In this document: positions 42,266-49,394 of the stretch, one piece after another | Numbering within the stretch: position 1 is the stretch's first letter | Layout of the letters: each line of letters opens with the position of its first letter | Assembly: GCF_002210345.1 (NCBI RefSeq) | Contig: NZ_MWQI01000010.1 | Span: 1 to 64,000 of the forward strand | Direction of reading: 5' to 3' | Source of the DNA: Fibrobacter sp. UWB4 | GTDB taxonomy: Bacteria > Fibrobacterota > Fibrobacteria > Fibrobacterales > Fibrobacteraceae | DNA length: 64,000 nucleotides | Program-made: the position numbers and the translations under genes | Notes under the pieces: model-generated | The model's database searches: none | Told to the model about the DNA's origin: nothing | What the model saw: only the letters and a program-made list of their open reading frames with translations

Positions 42266-43552
42266 ATGAATATTCTCGTCGTTGGTAGCGGTGGTCGCGA
42301 ACATGCCATCGCTCTTGCAGTCAAGAAGTCGCCGCTGTGCGACACTCTCGTGTGCGCTCCGGGCAACCCGGGCATGGCTAACCTCGGCAAGTGCGTACCG
42401 GTGGATGTGGCCGACCCGAAAGCCATTGCCGACCTCGCGGTTGCCGAAAAGATTGACCTCGCGGTCATCGGCCCCGAAATTCCGCTGGTCGCTGGCGTGG
42501 TGGATGAATTCCGCGCTCGCGGTCTCCGTGCTTTCGGCCCGACTGCGGCTGCTGCCGCGCTCGAAGGCTCCAAGGCCTTCAGCAAGGATATCATGAAGAA
42601 GTACAACGTGCCGACGGCAGCCTTCGAGACCTTCACCGATCTCGCCTCTGCCAAGAAGTTCCTTGCCGAACACCCGGCTCCGATCGTGGTGAAGGCGTCG
42701 GGCCTCGCTGCGGGCAAGGGCGCTATCGTCTGCATGACCGACAAGGAAGCGAACGACGCAGTCGAAGAAATGCTCGGCGACAAGGCGGTCTTCGGCGAAT
42801 CTGGCAAGACGGTCGTGATCGAAGAATTCATGGACGGCGAAGAAGCTTCCATCTTCGTGGTTTGCGACGGCAAGGACTACGTGATTCTCTCCTCTGCCCA
42901 GGACCACAAGCGCGTCTTTGACGACGACAAGGGCCCGAACACGGGTGGCATGGGCGCTTACAGCCCGGCTCCGGTAGTCACGGACGCTCTCCTCGACGAA
43001 GTGAAGAAGACGATTATCGAACCGACCCTCAAGGGCATGGCCGCCGAAGGCAAGCCCTACACGGGCGTGCTTTACGTGGGCATCATGGTGACTGCGAAGG
43101 GCCCGAAGGTCGTGGAATACAACTGCCGCCTCGGCGACCCCGAATGCCAGATTGTGCTTCCGCTCTACGACGGCGACGTGCTCGCTCTGTTCGACGCTGC
43201 CGAAAAGGGCGAACTCGCCAAGCTCGGTGCCCCGAAGGCTCCGAAGGGCAGCTCCGCTATCGTCGTGCTTGCCAGCGCTGGTTATCCGGGCTCCTACGAA
43301 AAGGGCAAGGTCGTCACGGGTATCGAAGAAGCCGAAAAGAACGGCGCCCAGGTGCTCCATGCCGGTACCAAGATGGTGGACGGCAAGCTGGTCACGAACG
43401 GTGGCCGCGTGTTTGGCGTGGTGGGCCATGGCGAAACGCTCCAGGCTGCTCTCGACATCGCTTACGAAGCCGCCGAAAAGGTTCAGTTCGAAGGCAAGTT
43501 CTACCGCAAGGACATTGGCAAGAAGGGCCTTGCAAGACTCGCTAAGAAGTAG
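42266..43552 (+). CDS. purD: Phosphoribosylamine-glycine ligase
   Basis: 428 residues; ATP-grasp enzyme, second step of de novo purine synthesis (5-phosphoribosylamine + glycine to GAR). Marks: VVGSGGREHAIA at the N-terminus, APGNPGMA, VIGPEIPLV, the ATP-grasp VVKASGLAAGKGA, QDHKRVFDDDKGPNTGGMGAYSP and EYNCRLGDPECQ. The heavy codon bias produces long antisense open frames that are not genes. The stop codon lies inside a heptamer array that leads into purE. Confidence 0.97.
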   Translation: MNILVVGSGGREHAIALAVKKSPLCDTLVCAPGNPGMANLGKCVPVDVADPKAIADLAVAEKIDLAVIGPEIPLVAGVVDEFRARGLRAFGPTAAAAALEGSKAFSKDIMKKYNVPTAAFETFTDLASAKKFLAEHPAPIVVKASGLAAGKGAIVCMTDKEANDAVEEMLGDKAVFGESGKTVVIEEFMDGEEASIFVVCDGKDYVILSSAQDHKRVFDDDKGPNTGGMGAYSPAPVVTDALLDEVKKTIIEPTLKGMAAEGKPYTGVLYVGIMVTAKGPKVVEYNCRLGDPECQIVLPLYDGDVLALFDAAEKGELAKLGAPKAPKGSSAIVVLASAGYPGSYEKGKVVTGIEEAEKNGAQVLHAGTKMVDGKLVTNGGRVFGVVGHGETLQAALDIAYEAAEKVQFEGKFYRKDIGKKGLARLAKK

Positions 43553-43579
43553 GAAGTAAGAAGTAGACAGTAGGAAGTA
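43545..43579 (+). repeat. Heptamer array, family B (GGAAGTA units), across the purD stop
   Basis: Five perfect-phase 7-bp units of consensus RGAAGTA start inside the last purD codons, supply its TAG stop, and end 3 nt before the purE ATG. The last unit, GGAAGTA, provides the AGGAAG Shine-Dalgarno for purE. Related arrays: 54377-54397 and, inverted, 57911-57938 and 3761-3774. Confidence 0.8.
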
Positions 43580-43582
43580 AAT

Positions 43583-44062
43583 ATGCAGATTAATGAAGTT
43601 CCGAATGCAAAGGTCGGTATCGTTGCGGGTAGCAAGTCCGACCAGGAAACTGTAGACAAAATCACCGCTGTGCTCGACCAGTTCGGCATCACGTGGGAAT
43701 ACAACATCCTCTCTGCACACCGCACCCCGAATGCGACCGCGAAGTATGCTCGCGAAGCCGCCGGGCGAGGCCTCCAGGTCCTCATCGGTGTGGCTGGCCT
43801 CGCTGCAGCCCTTCCGGGTGTGCTCGCAGGGCACACGATTCTTCCGGTGATTGGTCTGCCCTGCGCGGGCGGCCCGCTCAACGGCGTCGATGCACTGCAC
43901 TCTATCGTGCAGATGCCCCCGGGAATCCCGGTGGCAACAGTCGGCATCGGCAACGGCAAGAATGCCGGTTTCCTCGCTGTCCACATCGTCGCCCTCTCTG
44001 ACGCAAGCGTCCGCGAAAAGCTCGTTGCTTACCGCAAGGGCCTCGGGGATATCGAAGGCTAA
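43583..44062 (+). CDS. purE: N5-carboxyaminoimidazole ribonucleotide mutase, PurE
   Basis: 159 residues; rearranges N5-CAIR to CAIR in purine synthesis. The class I PurE marks are seen: VGIVAGSKSDQETV near the N-terminus, the catalytic SAHRTP and AGLAAALPGVLAGHT, then PVATVGIGNGKNAGF. The gene is 30 nt after purD and translated from an SD contained in the heptamer array. The partner PurK is not in the window. Confidence 0.95.
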   Translation: MQINEVPNAKVGIVAGSKSDQETVDKITAVLDQFGITWEYNILSAHRTPNATAKYAREAAGRGLQVLIGVAGLAAALPGVLAGHTILPVIGLPCAGGPLNGVDALHSIVQMPPGIPVATVGIGNGKNAGFLAVHIVALSDASVREKLVAYRKGLGDIEG

Positions 44063-44080
44063 GTCTTCTAATTCCGAATT

Positions 44081-44114
44081 AAAAAAAACGCTGGCGTTTC
44101 GTCAGCGTTTTTTG
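44081..44114 (+). terminator. Terminator after purE
   Basis: A-rich CGCTG and CAGCG arms (44089-44093, 44103-44107) extended by A8/T6, giving a long stem and a T run. Works in either direction. Confidence 0.85.
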
Positions 44115-44228
44115 CTTTTTTGTCACAGTCTCTTTGATTTTACTCACATGTAGCCGTATCTATCGCTTTCGACTTTTATATATTGTCTTTATCTTAAATT
44201 TTATCCATTATAAAGAGTATTGGGGTCT

Positions 44229-45155
44229 ATGTTTTACCGTGCTTTGAAAAGTGTTTTGTTGCTTGCGTTTACTTTGTCGGTTTCGTCTATGGCGGCGGAA
44301 TCTTCGGATTCGTCTTCGTCTGTGCAGTCCCAAAGTGCGGCGAATCTCGACAAACTGCCTCAGTCTTCGGCGACTCTCGAATCGCAGACCCCAGGCGTTC
44401 AGCCGTCCTCAAGTGCTAGTGCGCCTGCAAAGCCTCTTTCCAAGTGGCAGACCCTTCCCGAAGTCAATGCCTCGTGGATGAATGGCGAACGTCTTGAATA
44501 TGAACTCAGCTGGGGTTTTATTACGGCTGGCTACGCTACTCTCGAAGTCAAACCGCGCAAGGATGGCAAGGTCGAGTTCCTCACATTTGCAACCGCCAAC
44601 AAGACGGTCAATAAATTTTACCCTGTCCATGATACCGTCTATACGCTTGTTCACAAGAAAGGCCTCATGACGGATGTATTCCGCAAGTCCCTTCACGAGG
44701 GTACTTTCCACAACAAGTCGCTTATTAGGTTTAATCGCGATGGCAAGAAGGCCGTTCTTTCCGATACGGTATTTAAGGACCCGGTCAAGCACTATGTCAA
44801 GCGCTCTGCAGATACGTCTGTGACGATTGATGGGCTTGAACACAGCATTATGTCGGCGTTTTATCTTGTGCGTACGCTTCCGCTTAAAGAGGGTGAAACA
44901 TCTCGTTTTTCGGCGGTAAGCGGGAAAAAGCGCTATGAACTGAAGGTGATTATTCACAAACGAGAAACGATCAAAACGGATTTGGGCACGTTCAAGACCG
45001 TTAAAGTAGAACCTGTCCTGGATGGTGACGGCATTTTCAATTCCAGCGGTCGCATTTTCATCTGGTTTACTGACGATGAAAAGCGACTTCCAGTGCTCAT
45101 GCAGTGCGAAATTAAGCTTGGTTCGATTAAGGCAGAGCTGAAAAAGGCTAAATAG
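44229..45155 (+). CDS. DUF3108 domain exported protein
   Basis: 308 residues from ATG 44229. Signal peptide about 1-20, a Ser/Gln-rich linker to about 75, then a DUF3108 domain: GERLEYELSWGFITAGYATLEV is the typical opening, followed by strand-rich sequence and FIWFTDDEKRLPVLMQCEIKLGSIKAELK at the end, a very characteristic closing motif. The family is periplasmic or outer-membrane associated and of unknown function. Monocistronic by spacing. Confidence 0.85.
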   Translation: MFYRALKSVLLLAFTLSVSSMAAESSDSSSSVQSQSAANLDKLPQSSATLESQTPGVQPSSSASAPAKPLSKWQTLPEVNASWMNGERLEYELSWGFITAGYATLEVKPRKDGKVEFLTFATANKTVNKFYPVHDTVYTLVHKKGLMTDVFRKSLHEGTFHNKSLIRFNRDGKKAVLSDTVFKDPVKHYVKRSADTSVTIDGLEHSIMSAFYLVRTLPLKEGETSRFSAVSGKKRYELKVIIHKRETIKTDLGTFKTVKVEPVLDGDGIFNSSGRIFIWFTDDEKRLPVLMQCEIKLGSIKAELKKAK

Positions 45156-45278
45156 TCATACTAGAATCTTACGAAATTGTAAAATCAAACGAAAAAACAA
45201 GTTTTACAAGAAGTTTTCGAAAAAAACTTCTATAAAAAGTTATATTCCAAGCGTGGTTATTTATCCGAGGCTTTTTTA

Positions 45279-46271
45279 ATGCTGAAAAAATTGTTGTTGC
45301 TGTTGTGTCTTTCGAGTTTGGTTGCATGGGCTGCTCCTGCAAAAGCGCGTAAAGCTAAGTCTAAAAAGGCTGCTCCTGTAGCAGAACAGACCGTTGAAGC
45401 TCCTGCTGCTCCTGCGGAATCCGATGATGGCTTTATGTCTGTTTCCGAGGCTCCTTCTTCTTCTGCGGCAAAAGCTGTCGATGATGATGACGAGGAAGAA
45501 AATGCCGAAGCGTCTATGGCTGGCATGAATGCCGCACAGAAAAAGGACTTCCTTTCCCGTAAAAAGTTTGAAGAAGAACAGCGCTTGGACGAATATGCAA
45601 ACTCCGAACGCCGTCGTGACTGGCTCAAGGACCGTCTCGTTTTTGAATTGGGACTTGGTTCCCGTATGCCGTTCATGGGTGAATCTGGCATGGGCATGGG
45701 CCTTGGCGCTGGCGTCGAATATATCACTCGCTGGCATGTAGGCGCTTTTGCCTCCTTCGGTTTCTTGCCGAAGGTCAAGGACAGTGAATTTGATTATATG
45801 GAACTTGAAGGTGGTACGGGTTACAAGATCGGTATTAACTACTACTTCTTCCCGAAGATTCCTATCCACCTGGGCTTGTCCGCTTCTTACGGTACGGTCT
45901 ACTTTGACCACGATATGGAACCGGATGACAGTGGTCTTCGCCGCTTGATTTCTGTAAAGGGCTACCAGTTTGATATCCTGGTGTCTTACCTCTCGAATGA
46001 ATGGTATTATTTGCAGTTCTCTTTTGGTTTCTACTATTCTCCGGAACTTGCCAAGCCTCGTGAATCGAACCCGAGCTTCAAGGAAACGAAGGACTCCAAG
46101 ACGGAAACCGAAGTTACTTATGCTTCTCGCGTCGTGAACAAGCCTAACGGCATGGACAAGACCGGCATCGTGTTCGGCATTACCATCGGTTATTCCTTCC
46201 CGGAATTCTTCCCGGACGATACCGAAAAGCGTCGCCGTCAGCGTGAAAAGGAACGCAAGAACGCCAAGTAA
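45279..46271 (+). CDS. Hypothetical exported outer-membrane barrel-like protein
   Basis: 330 residues. Signal peptide (about 1-18), an Ala/Lys/Pro-rich and then acidic segment to about 80, a charged helix (about 85-118), and a strand-rich C-terminal domain with ELGLGSRMPF, GLGAGVEYITRWHVGAFASFGF and a late GIVFGITIGYSF strand, as in small outer-membrane barrels. The last 20 residues are strongly basic (KRRRQREKERKNAK), unusual for a barrel end. No family recognised. A strong terminator follows. Confidence 0.65.
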   Translation: MLKKLLLLLCLSSLVAWAAPAKARKAKSKKAAPVAEQTVEAPAAPAESDDGFMSVSEAPSSSAAKAVDDDDEEENAEASMAGMNAAQKKDFLSRKKFEEEQRLDEYANSERRRDWLKDRLVFELGLGSRMPFMGESGMGMGLGAGVEYITRWHVGAFASFGFLPKVKDSEFDYMELEGGTGYKIGINYYFFPKIPIHLGLSASYGTVYFDHDMEPDDSGLRRLISVKGYQFDILVSYLSNEWYYLQFSFGFYYSPELAKPRESNPSFKETKDSKTETEVTYASRVVNKPNGMDKTGIVFGITIGYSFPEFFPDDTEKRRRQREKERKNAK

Positions 46272-46292
46272 TCCGCATCTAGCTTAAGTGCT

Positions 46293-46329
46293 AAAAAGCC
46301 CGCCAGTTCATCGAACGGCGGGCTTTTTG
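46293..46329. terminator. Bidirectional terminator between 45279 gene and tRNA-Arg
   Basis: A 12-bp stem AAAAAGCCCGCC/GGCGGGCTTTTT (46293-46304, 46317-46325 region) with A and T runs on both sides, serving the plus-strand gene and the minus-strand tRNA. Confidence 0.85.
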
Positions 46330-46340
46330 TTTGCTTTTAA

Positions 46341-46412
46341 TACCCATGTCCGGAATCGAACCGGAATACCTTCCTTCGGAGGGAAGGACACTATCCATTG
46401 TGATACACGGGC
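46341..46412 (-). tRNA. tRNA-Arg (anticodon CCG)
   Basis: 72 nt on the minus strand fold as a cloverleaf: acceptor GCCCGTG/CATGGGT (first pair G-U), D arm with AATGGATA loop as in other arginine tRNAs, anticodon stem CTTCC/GGAAG with loop CTCCGAA giving anticodon CCG, and T arm TCCGG-TTCGATT-CCGGA. CCA is not encoded. The AT-rich 46431-46446 upstream probably holds the promoter. Confidence 0.93.
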
Positions 46413-46447
46413 GTGAGCCTTTAAGGCGGGTATAATATAATAATTTA

Positions 46448-46482
46448 GACGAGAGAATGTGCCTACGGCACTACAGATGACA
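46448..46482 (+). repeat. Heptamer-phased element with nested hairpin
   Basis: 35 bp of five 7-bp steps: GACGAGA, then a hairpin GTGCC-TAC-GGCAC, then CTACA and a GACGAGA-like end. It aligns along its full length with the minus strand of 5665-5699, where the hairpin is GGACC-AAA-GGTCC. Confidence 0.65.
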
Positions 46483-46566
46483 AATGCAAAAGGCGAATGC
46501 TGCAGGGCTGCTTGCAGACCTATAACTGAGCCGAGCATTTGGGGCTTGCCCAAAGACGAAAGTATC

Positions 46567-46594
46567 TCTCGTCTCTCGTCTTTAGTCTCTAGTC
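46567..46594. repeat. Heptamer array, family A, overlapping the rimO stop
   Basis: Four in-phase units of type TCTCGTC/TCTAGTC on the plus strand. Read on the minus strand it begins inside the last rimO codons, contains its TAG stop and continues downstream, the same placement as behind tsf, purD and yqeY. Confidence 0.75.
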
Positions 46595-47902
46595 TATCAA
46601 TTTGACCACAAGTTCGTGCGGTTCGGCATCCACGACGAGTGCGTTGTGGAACTCTCCCACGTCGCCATCGCCCTCGATGACCTTCACGATATCGTCGTTC
46701 TCCATCGAGTTGCCTTCCGTGCGTCCGTAGAAGTGGTATTCGCTTTCTTCGGCGACCTGGTCGATGATGATCTTGACTGTCTTTCCGATCATGTTCTCGG
46801 CGTATTCGGCGGCAAGTTCTTCCTGGTAGTCCGTGACTGCTTCGAGCCTTGCGCGGGCATCGCTTTCGTCCACGGCGGGGAGGTCCATGTCCATCACCGG
46901 GGTTCCTTCTTCGGGGCTGAACACGAATCCGCCCAAGTGGTCAAATTGCACATCCTGCAAAAGTTCCATCAGCTCTTCGAAATCTTCGTGCGTTTCACCG
47001 GGGAACCCGACGAGCACGGTGCTGCGGAGCGTCACGCCCGGGATGCGTTCGCGGATCTTGTGCAGAAGGTCAACAAGTTCCTTTTTGCGGTAATTGCGCT
47101 TCATGTACTTGAGCATCTTGTCGCTTGCATGCTGGATCGGCATGTCCACGTACTTCACGAGGCGCGGTTCTTTGGCCATCAAGTCCAGAAGTTCATCGTC
47201 CACGAACATCGGGTACCAATAGAGCATACGGATCCACGGGATGCTCGTGTTGTCCAAGAGAGCGCGCAAAAGTTCGACAAGCGTACCGTCCTTCTTGCCC
47301 TTTTCACGTCCAAAGTAGGTTGTGTCCTGTGCGATCAAAGTAATTTCCTTGACGCCCTGGGCTTCGAGGTCCTTTGCCTCTGCGACGATGTCTTCAATGG
47401 AGCGGGAATCCTGCTTGCCGCGAATGAGCGGGATGGCGCAGTAGGCGCAACGGCGGTTGCATCCTTCCGCGATTTTCAGGTAGGCATGGTGCGAAAATCC
47501 GCCCAGGTTCATGCGGGGGAGGTTCTCGGCGTCGCAGCTCTGCGGTGCGACAATGCCCATCTTCTTTAAAAGTTCGCCTGGCTTGTACGTGCCGACCCAG
47601 TAGTCCACTTCGGGCAGTTCCTTCATCAGCTCTTCGCCATAGCGGCCGCTGAGGCAGCCCGAAACAATCAGTTTCTGCTTGGCCTTCTTTGCTTTGGCCT
47701 GTGCAAGAATCGCATTGATGGATTCTTCCTTTGCGGCTTCGATAAAACCGCACGTGTTCACGAGGATGTAGTCCGCCTTTCCGGCGGTATCGCAGGTTGC
47801 AAAACCTGCATGGAGCATTTCGCCGACGAGGTTTTCTGCGTCGACCTGGTTCTTGGCGCATCCGAGATGCACGACAAAGACTTTGGGCTTTTTTGTAGGC
47901 AT
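46589..47902 (-). CDS. rimO: Ribosomal protein S12 methylthiotransferase RimO
   Basis: 437 residues from ATG 47902. A radical SAM methylthiotransferase that adds a methylthio group to an Asp of S12. Order of domains: UPF0004 domain with VVHLGCAKNQVDAE, LVNTCGFI and VSGCLSGRYGEEL (three cluster Cys); radical SAM domain with GCNRRCAYCAIP (CxxxCxxC); C-terminal TRAM domain. The HLGCAKNQVD start is characteristic of RimO rather than MiaB. Its end is overlapped by a heptamer array. Confidence 0.93.
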   Translation of the reverse strand: MPTKKPKVFVVHLGCAKNQVDAENLVGEMLHAGFATCDTAGKADYILVNTCGFIEAAKEESINAILAQAKAKKAKQKLIVSGCLSGRYGEELMKELPEVDYWVGTYKPGELLKKMGIVAPQSCDAENLPRMNLGGFSHHAYLKIAEGCNRRCAYCAIPLIRGKQDSRSIEDIVAEAKDLEAQGVKEITLIAQDTTYFGREKGKKDGTLVELLRALLDNTSIPWIRMLYWYPMFVDDELLDLMAKEPRLVKYVDMPIQHASDKMLKYMKRNYRKKELVDLLHKIRERIPGVTLRSTVLVGFPGETHEDFEELMELLQDVQFDHLGGFVFSPEEGTPVMDMDLPAVDESDARARLEAVTDYQEELAAEYAENMIGKTVKIIIDQVAEESEYHFYGRTEGNSMENDDIVKVIEGDGDVGEFHNALVVDAEPHELVVKLID

Positions 47903-48044
47903 GGCACAAATATAGAATTTGAGGCAAGGGGTGCTTCGACGACGTGTTCGGGAGCTGTTTTTTTTCAATGATGGCTTTAAAGCTGTGCTTCTGTATCTTT
48001 TTTTTATATTTTCCAAATAACAAAATAATAAGGAGAGTATTTAT

Positions 48045-48509
48045 ATGAAAAAAATTATCCTTGCATCAGCAATTATGCTTGCTATGACCGCTTGCGATAC
48101 TGGTACCAGTGCTAATGCTGACTCCGGAAAAGTCGTGAACGGTTTTTCGTGCAAAGTGACTCGAACGGCCAATTCCGTTACGCTTTCTGAAACGTATGTG
48201 CTGGGAACCTATAAACAAACGCAAACGGTTTATCAGGATCAATATGGTTTTGATTATTCCATTTGGGCTTCGGACATTGTTTTCACTGATCTTGAAGAAG
48301 CCGCTGAGGTATGCGCGGACGAAAGGGATGAAGCCAGGAGCTGGAGAGATGGCAGCTACCAGGTGGAATGCTCGTCGAATTCTGTGCATGTGAAACAGCG
48401 TGATGATAGCACTCGAGAGGATCTGGAAGAAACCGCTGCCGAGTACCAGGCCCAGTGTGACGATGGTTACCGGAGAGCCCAAAACGGCACTCTTTACGAA
48501 TACGATTGA
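48045..48509 (+). CDS. Hypothetical lipoprotein
   Basis: 154 residues; AAGGAGAG RBS before ATG 48045. Signal sequence with lipobox MTAC (Cys17). The mature chain carries four further Cys residues and an acidic, helical C-terminal half (EEAAEVCADERDEA, EDLEETAAEYQAQC). Unknown family. Shares a bidirectional terminator with the convergent SPOR gene. Confidence 0.7.
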   Translation: MKKIILASAIMLAMTACDTGTSANADSGKVVNGFSCKVTRTANSVTLSETYVLGTYKQTQTVYQDQYGFDYSIWASDIVFTDLEEAAEVCADERDEARSWRDGSYQVECSSNSVHVKQRDDSTREDLEETAAEYQAQCDDGYRRAQNGTLYEYD

Positions 48510-48534
48510 TCCTGTTTTCGTTAGGTTTTAAATG

Positions 48535-48562
48535 AAAAAGGCTCCGCAAAGTGCGGGGCCTT
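48535..48562. terminator. Bidirectional terminator between two lipoprotein genes
   Basis: AAGGCTCCGCA and TGCGGGGCCTT (about 48539-48562) pair with one mismatch; A and T runs flank it on one side each. Confidence 0.75.
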
Positions 48563-48585
48563 AACAGTTCGTTGTTCTTGTAAAA

Positions 48586-49128
48586 TTACATATCTTCGCT
48601 TCCGCCCGGCTGGCCGATGCGGTCGTTCTTGCGGTTGTCCACCCATCCGGCATAACCCTGCGGAGCGAGGACTTCCTTGCCGAACTGCTGGGCGTTTGCA
48701 ATCGTGGAGAAATACCCGACGCGTACACGGTAGAACGTGCCTTCGAGTTCTCCCGGGTTTTCAACTTCGGCGACGTATGCCTTGATGCCCTGGTCGGAGA
48801 GCTTGCTCACGACGTTGTTGGCGGCTTTTCTGGAGGGCTGGATGCTTACCTGGATTACGAATGGGCCGGAGGCTTCTTGTTCGACGCTGGATACCGGAGC
48901 TGGGGTTTCGACAGGAGCGGGCTTTTCTTCGCTAAGGGATTGGATCGGAACGAGTGCCGGTTCTTCCTGGACTGGTTCTGGAGCCGCTTCTTGCACTGGA
49001 GCGGGTTCTTCGACGACGGGTTTTACCTCGACTTGTGGAGCAGGCTGTTCTTCCTTGCTACCGCAAGCAGAAAGTAGGGCGATGGAAAGGGTGAATGCCC
49101 CAAGTAAAGAAACCGATTGCAATTTCAT
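48586..49128 (-). CDS. SPOR-domain lipoprotein
   Basis: 180 residues. Lipobox LSAC (Cys22), a Pro/Glu-rich spacer with PAPV repeats (about 28-85), and a C-terminal SPOR domain: FVIQVSIQPSRKAANNVVSKL, then YRVRVGYFSTIANAQQFGKEV. SPOR domains bind denuded peptidoglycan glycan strands at division sites, so this is likely an outer-membrane lipoprotein of the septum or cell wall. A single gene; no division partner is adjacent. Confidence 0.88.
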   Translation of the reverse strand: MKLQSVSLLGAFTLSIALLSACGSKEEQPAPQVEVKPVVEEPAPVQEAAPEPVQEEPALVPIQSLSEEKPAPVETPAPVSSVEQEASGPFVIQVSIQPSRKAANNVVSKLSDQGIKAYVAEVENPGELEGTFYRVRVGYFSTIANAQQFGKEVLAPQGYAGWVDNRKNDRIGQPGGSEDM

Positions 49129-49394
49129 GGTCGTACTCCGCTAAAAAAATAGTTCTCCGGCAATTTGGAAAATCTTACAAATAATATACATAAGTCTTTG
49201 ATACTTCGCAAGTTATGAAGATTTATTTTTCTGAAAAAAGTCCATATTTTACAAAAAATTACGAGGAAATTTTGATTATTTATTTAGTTTTAGTGCTCAA
49301 ATGTTTATGCATGCTGTAAAGCAGAAGCCCTGGAAAAATTTCCAGGGCCTCGTAATTTAAAGCGGATTGTTCTTCTTAAGAATCGCAATACCCG
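49129..49394. other. AT-rich intergenic region between SPOR and S8 protease genes
   Basis: No gene seen. A 10-bp hairpin GCCCTGGAAA (49327-49348) lies 47 nt past the S8 stop and may end that transcript, although no T run follows on the minus strand. The AT-rich part near 49140-49200 should carry the SPOR gene promoter. Confidence 0.45.
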
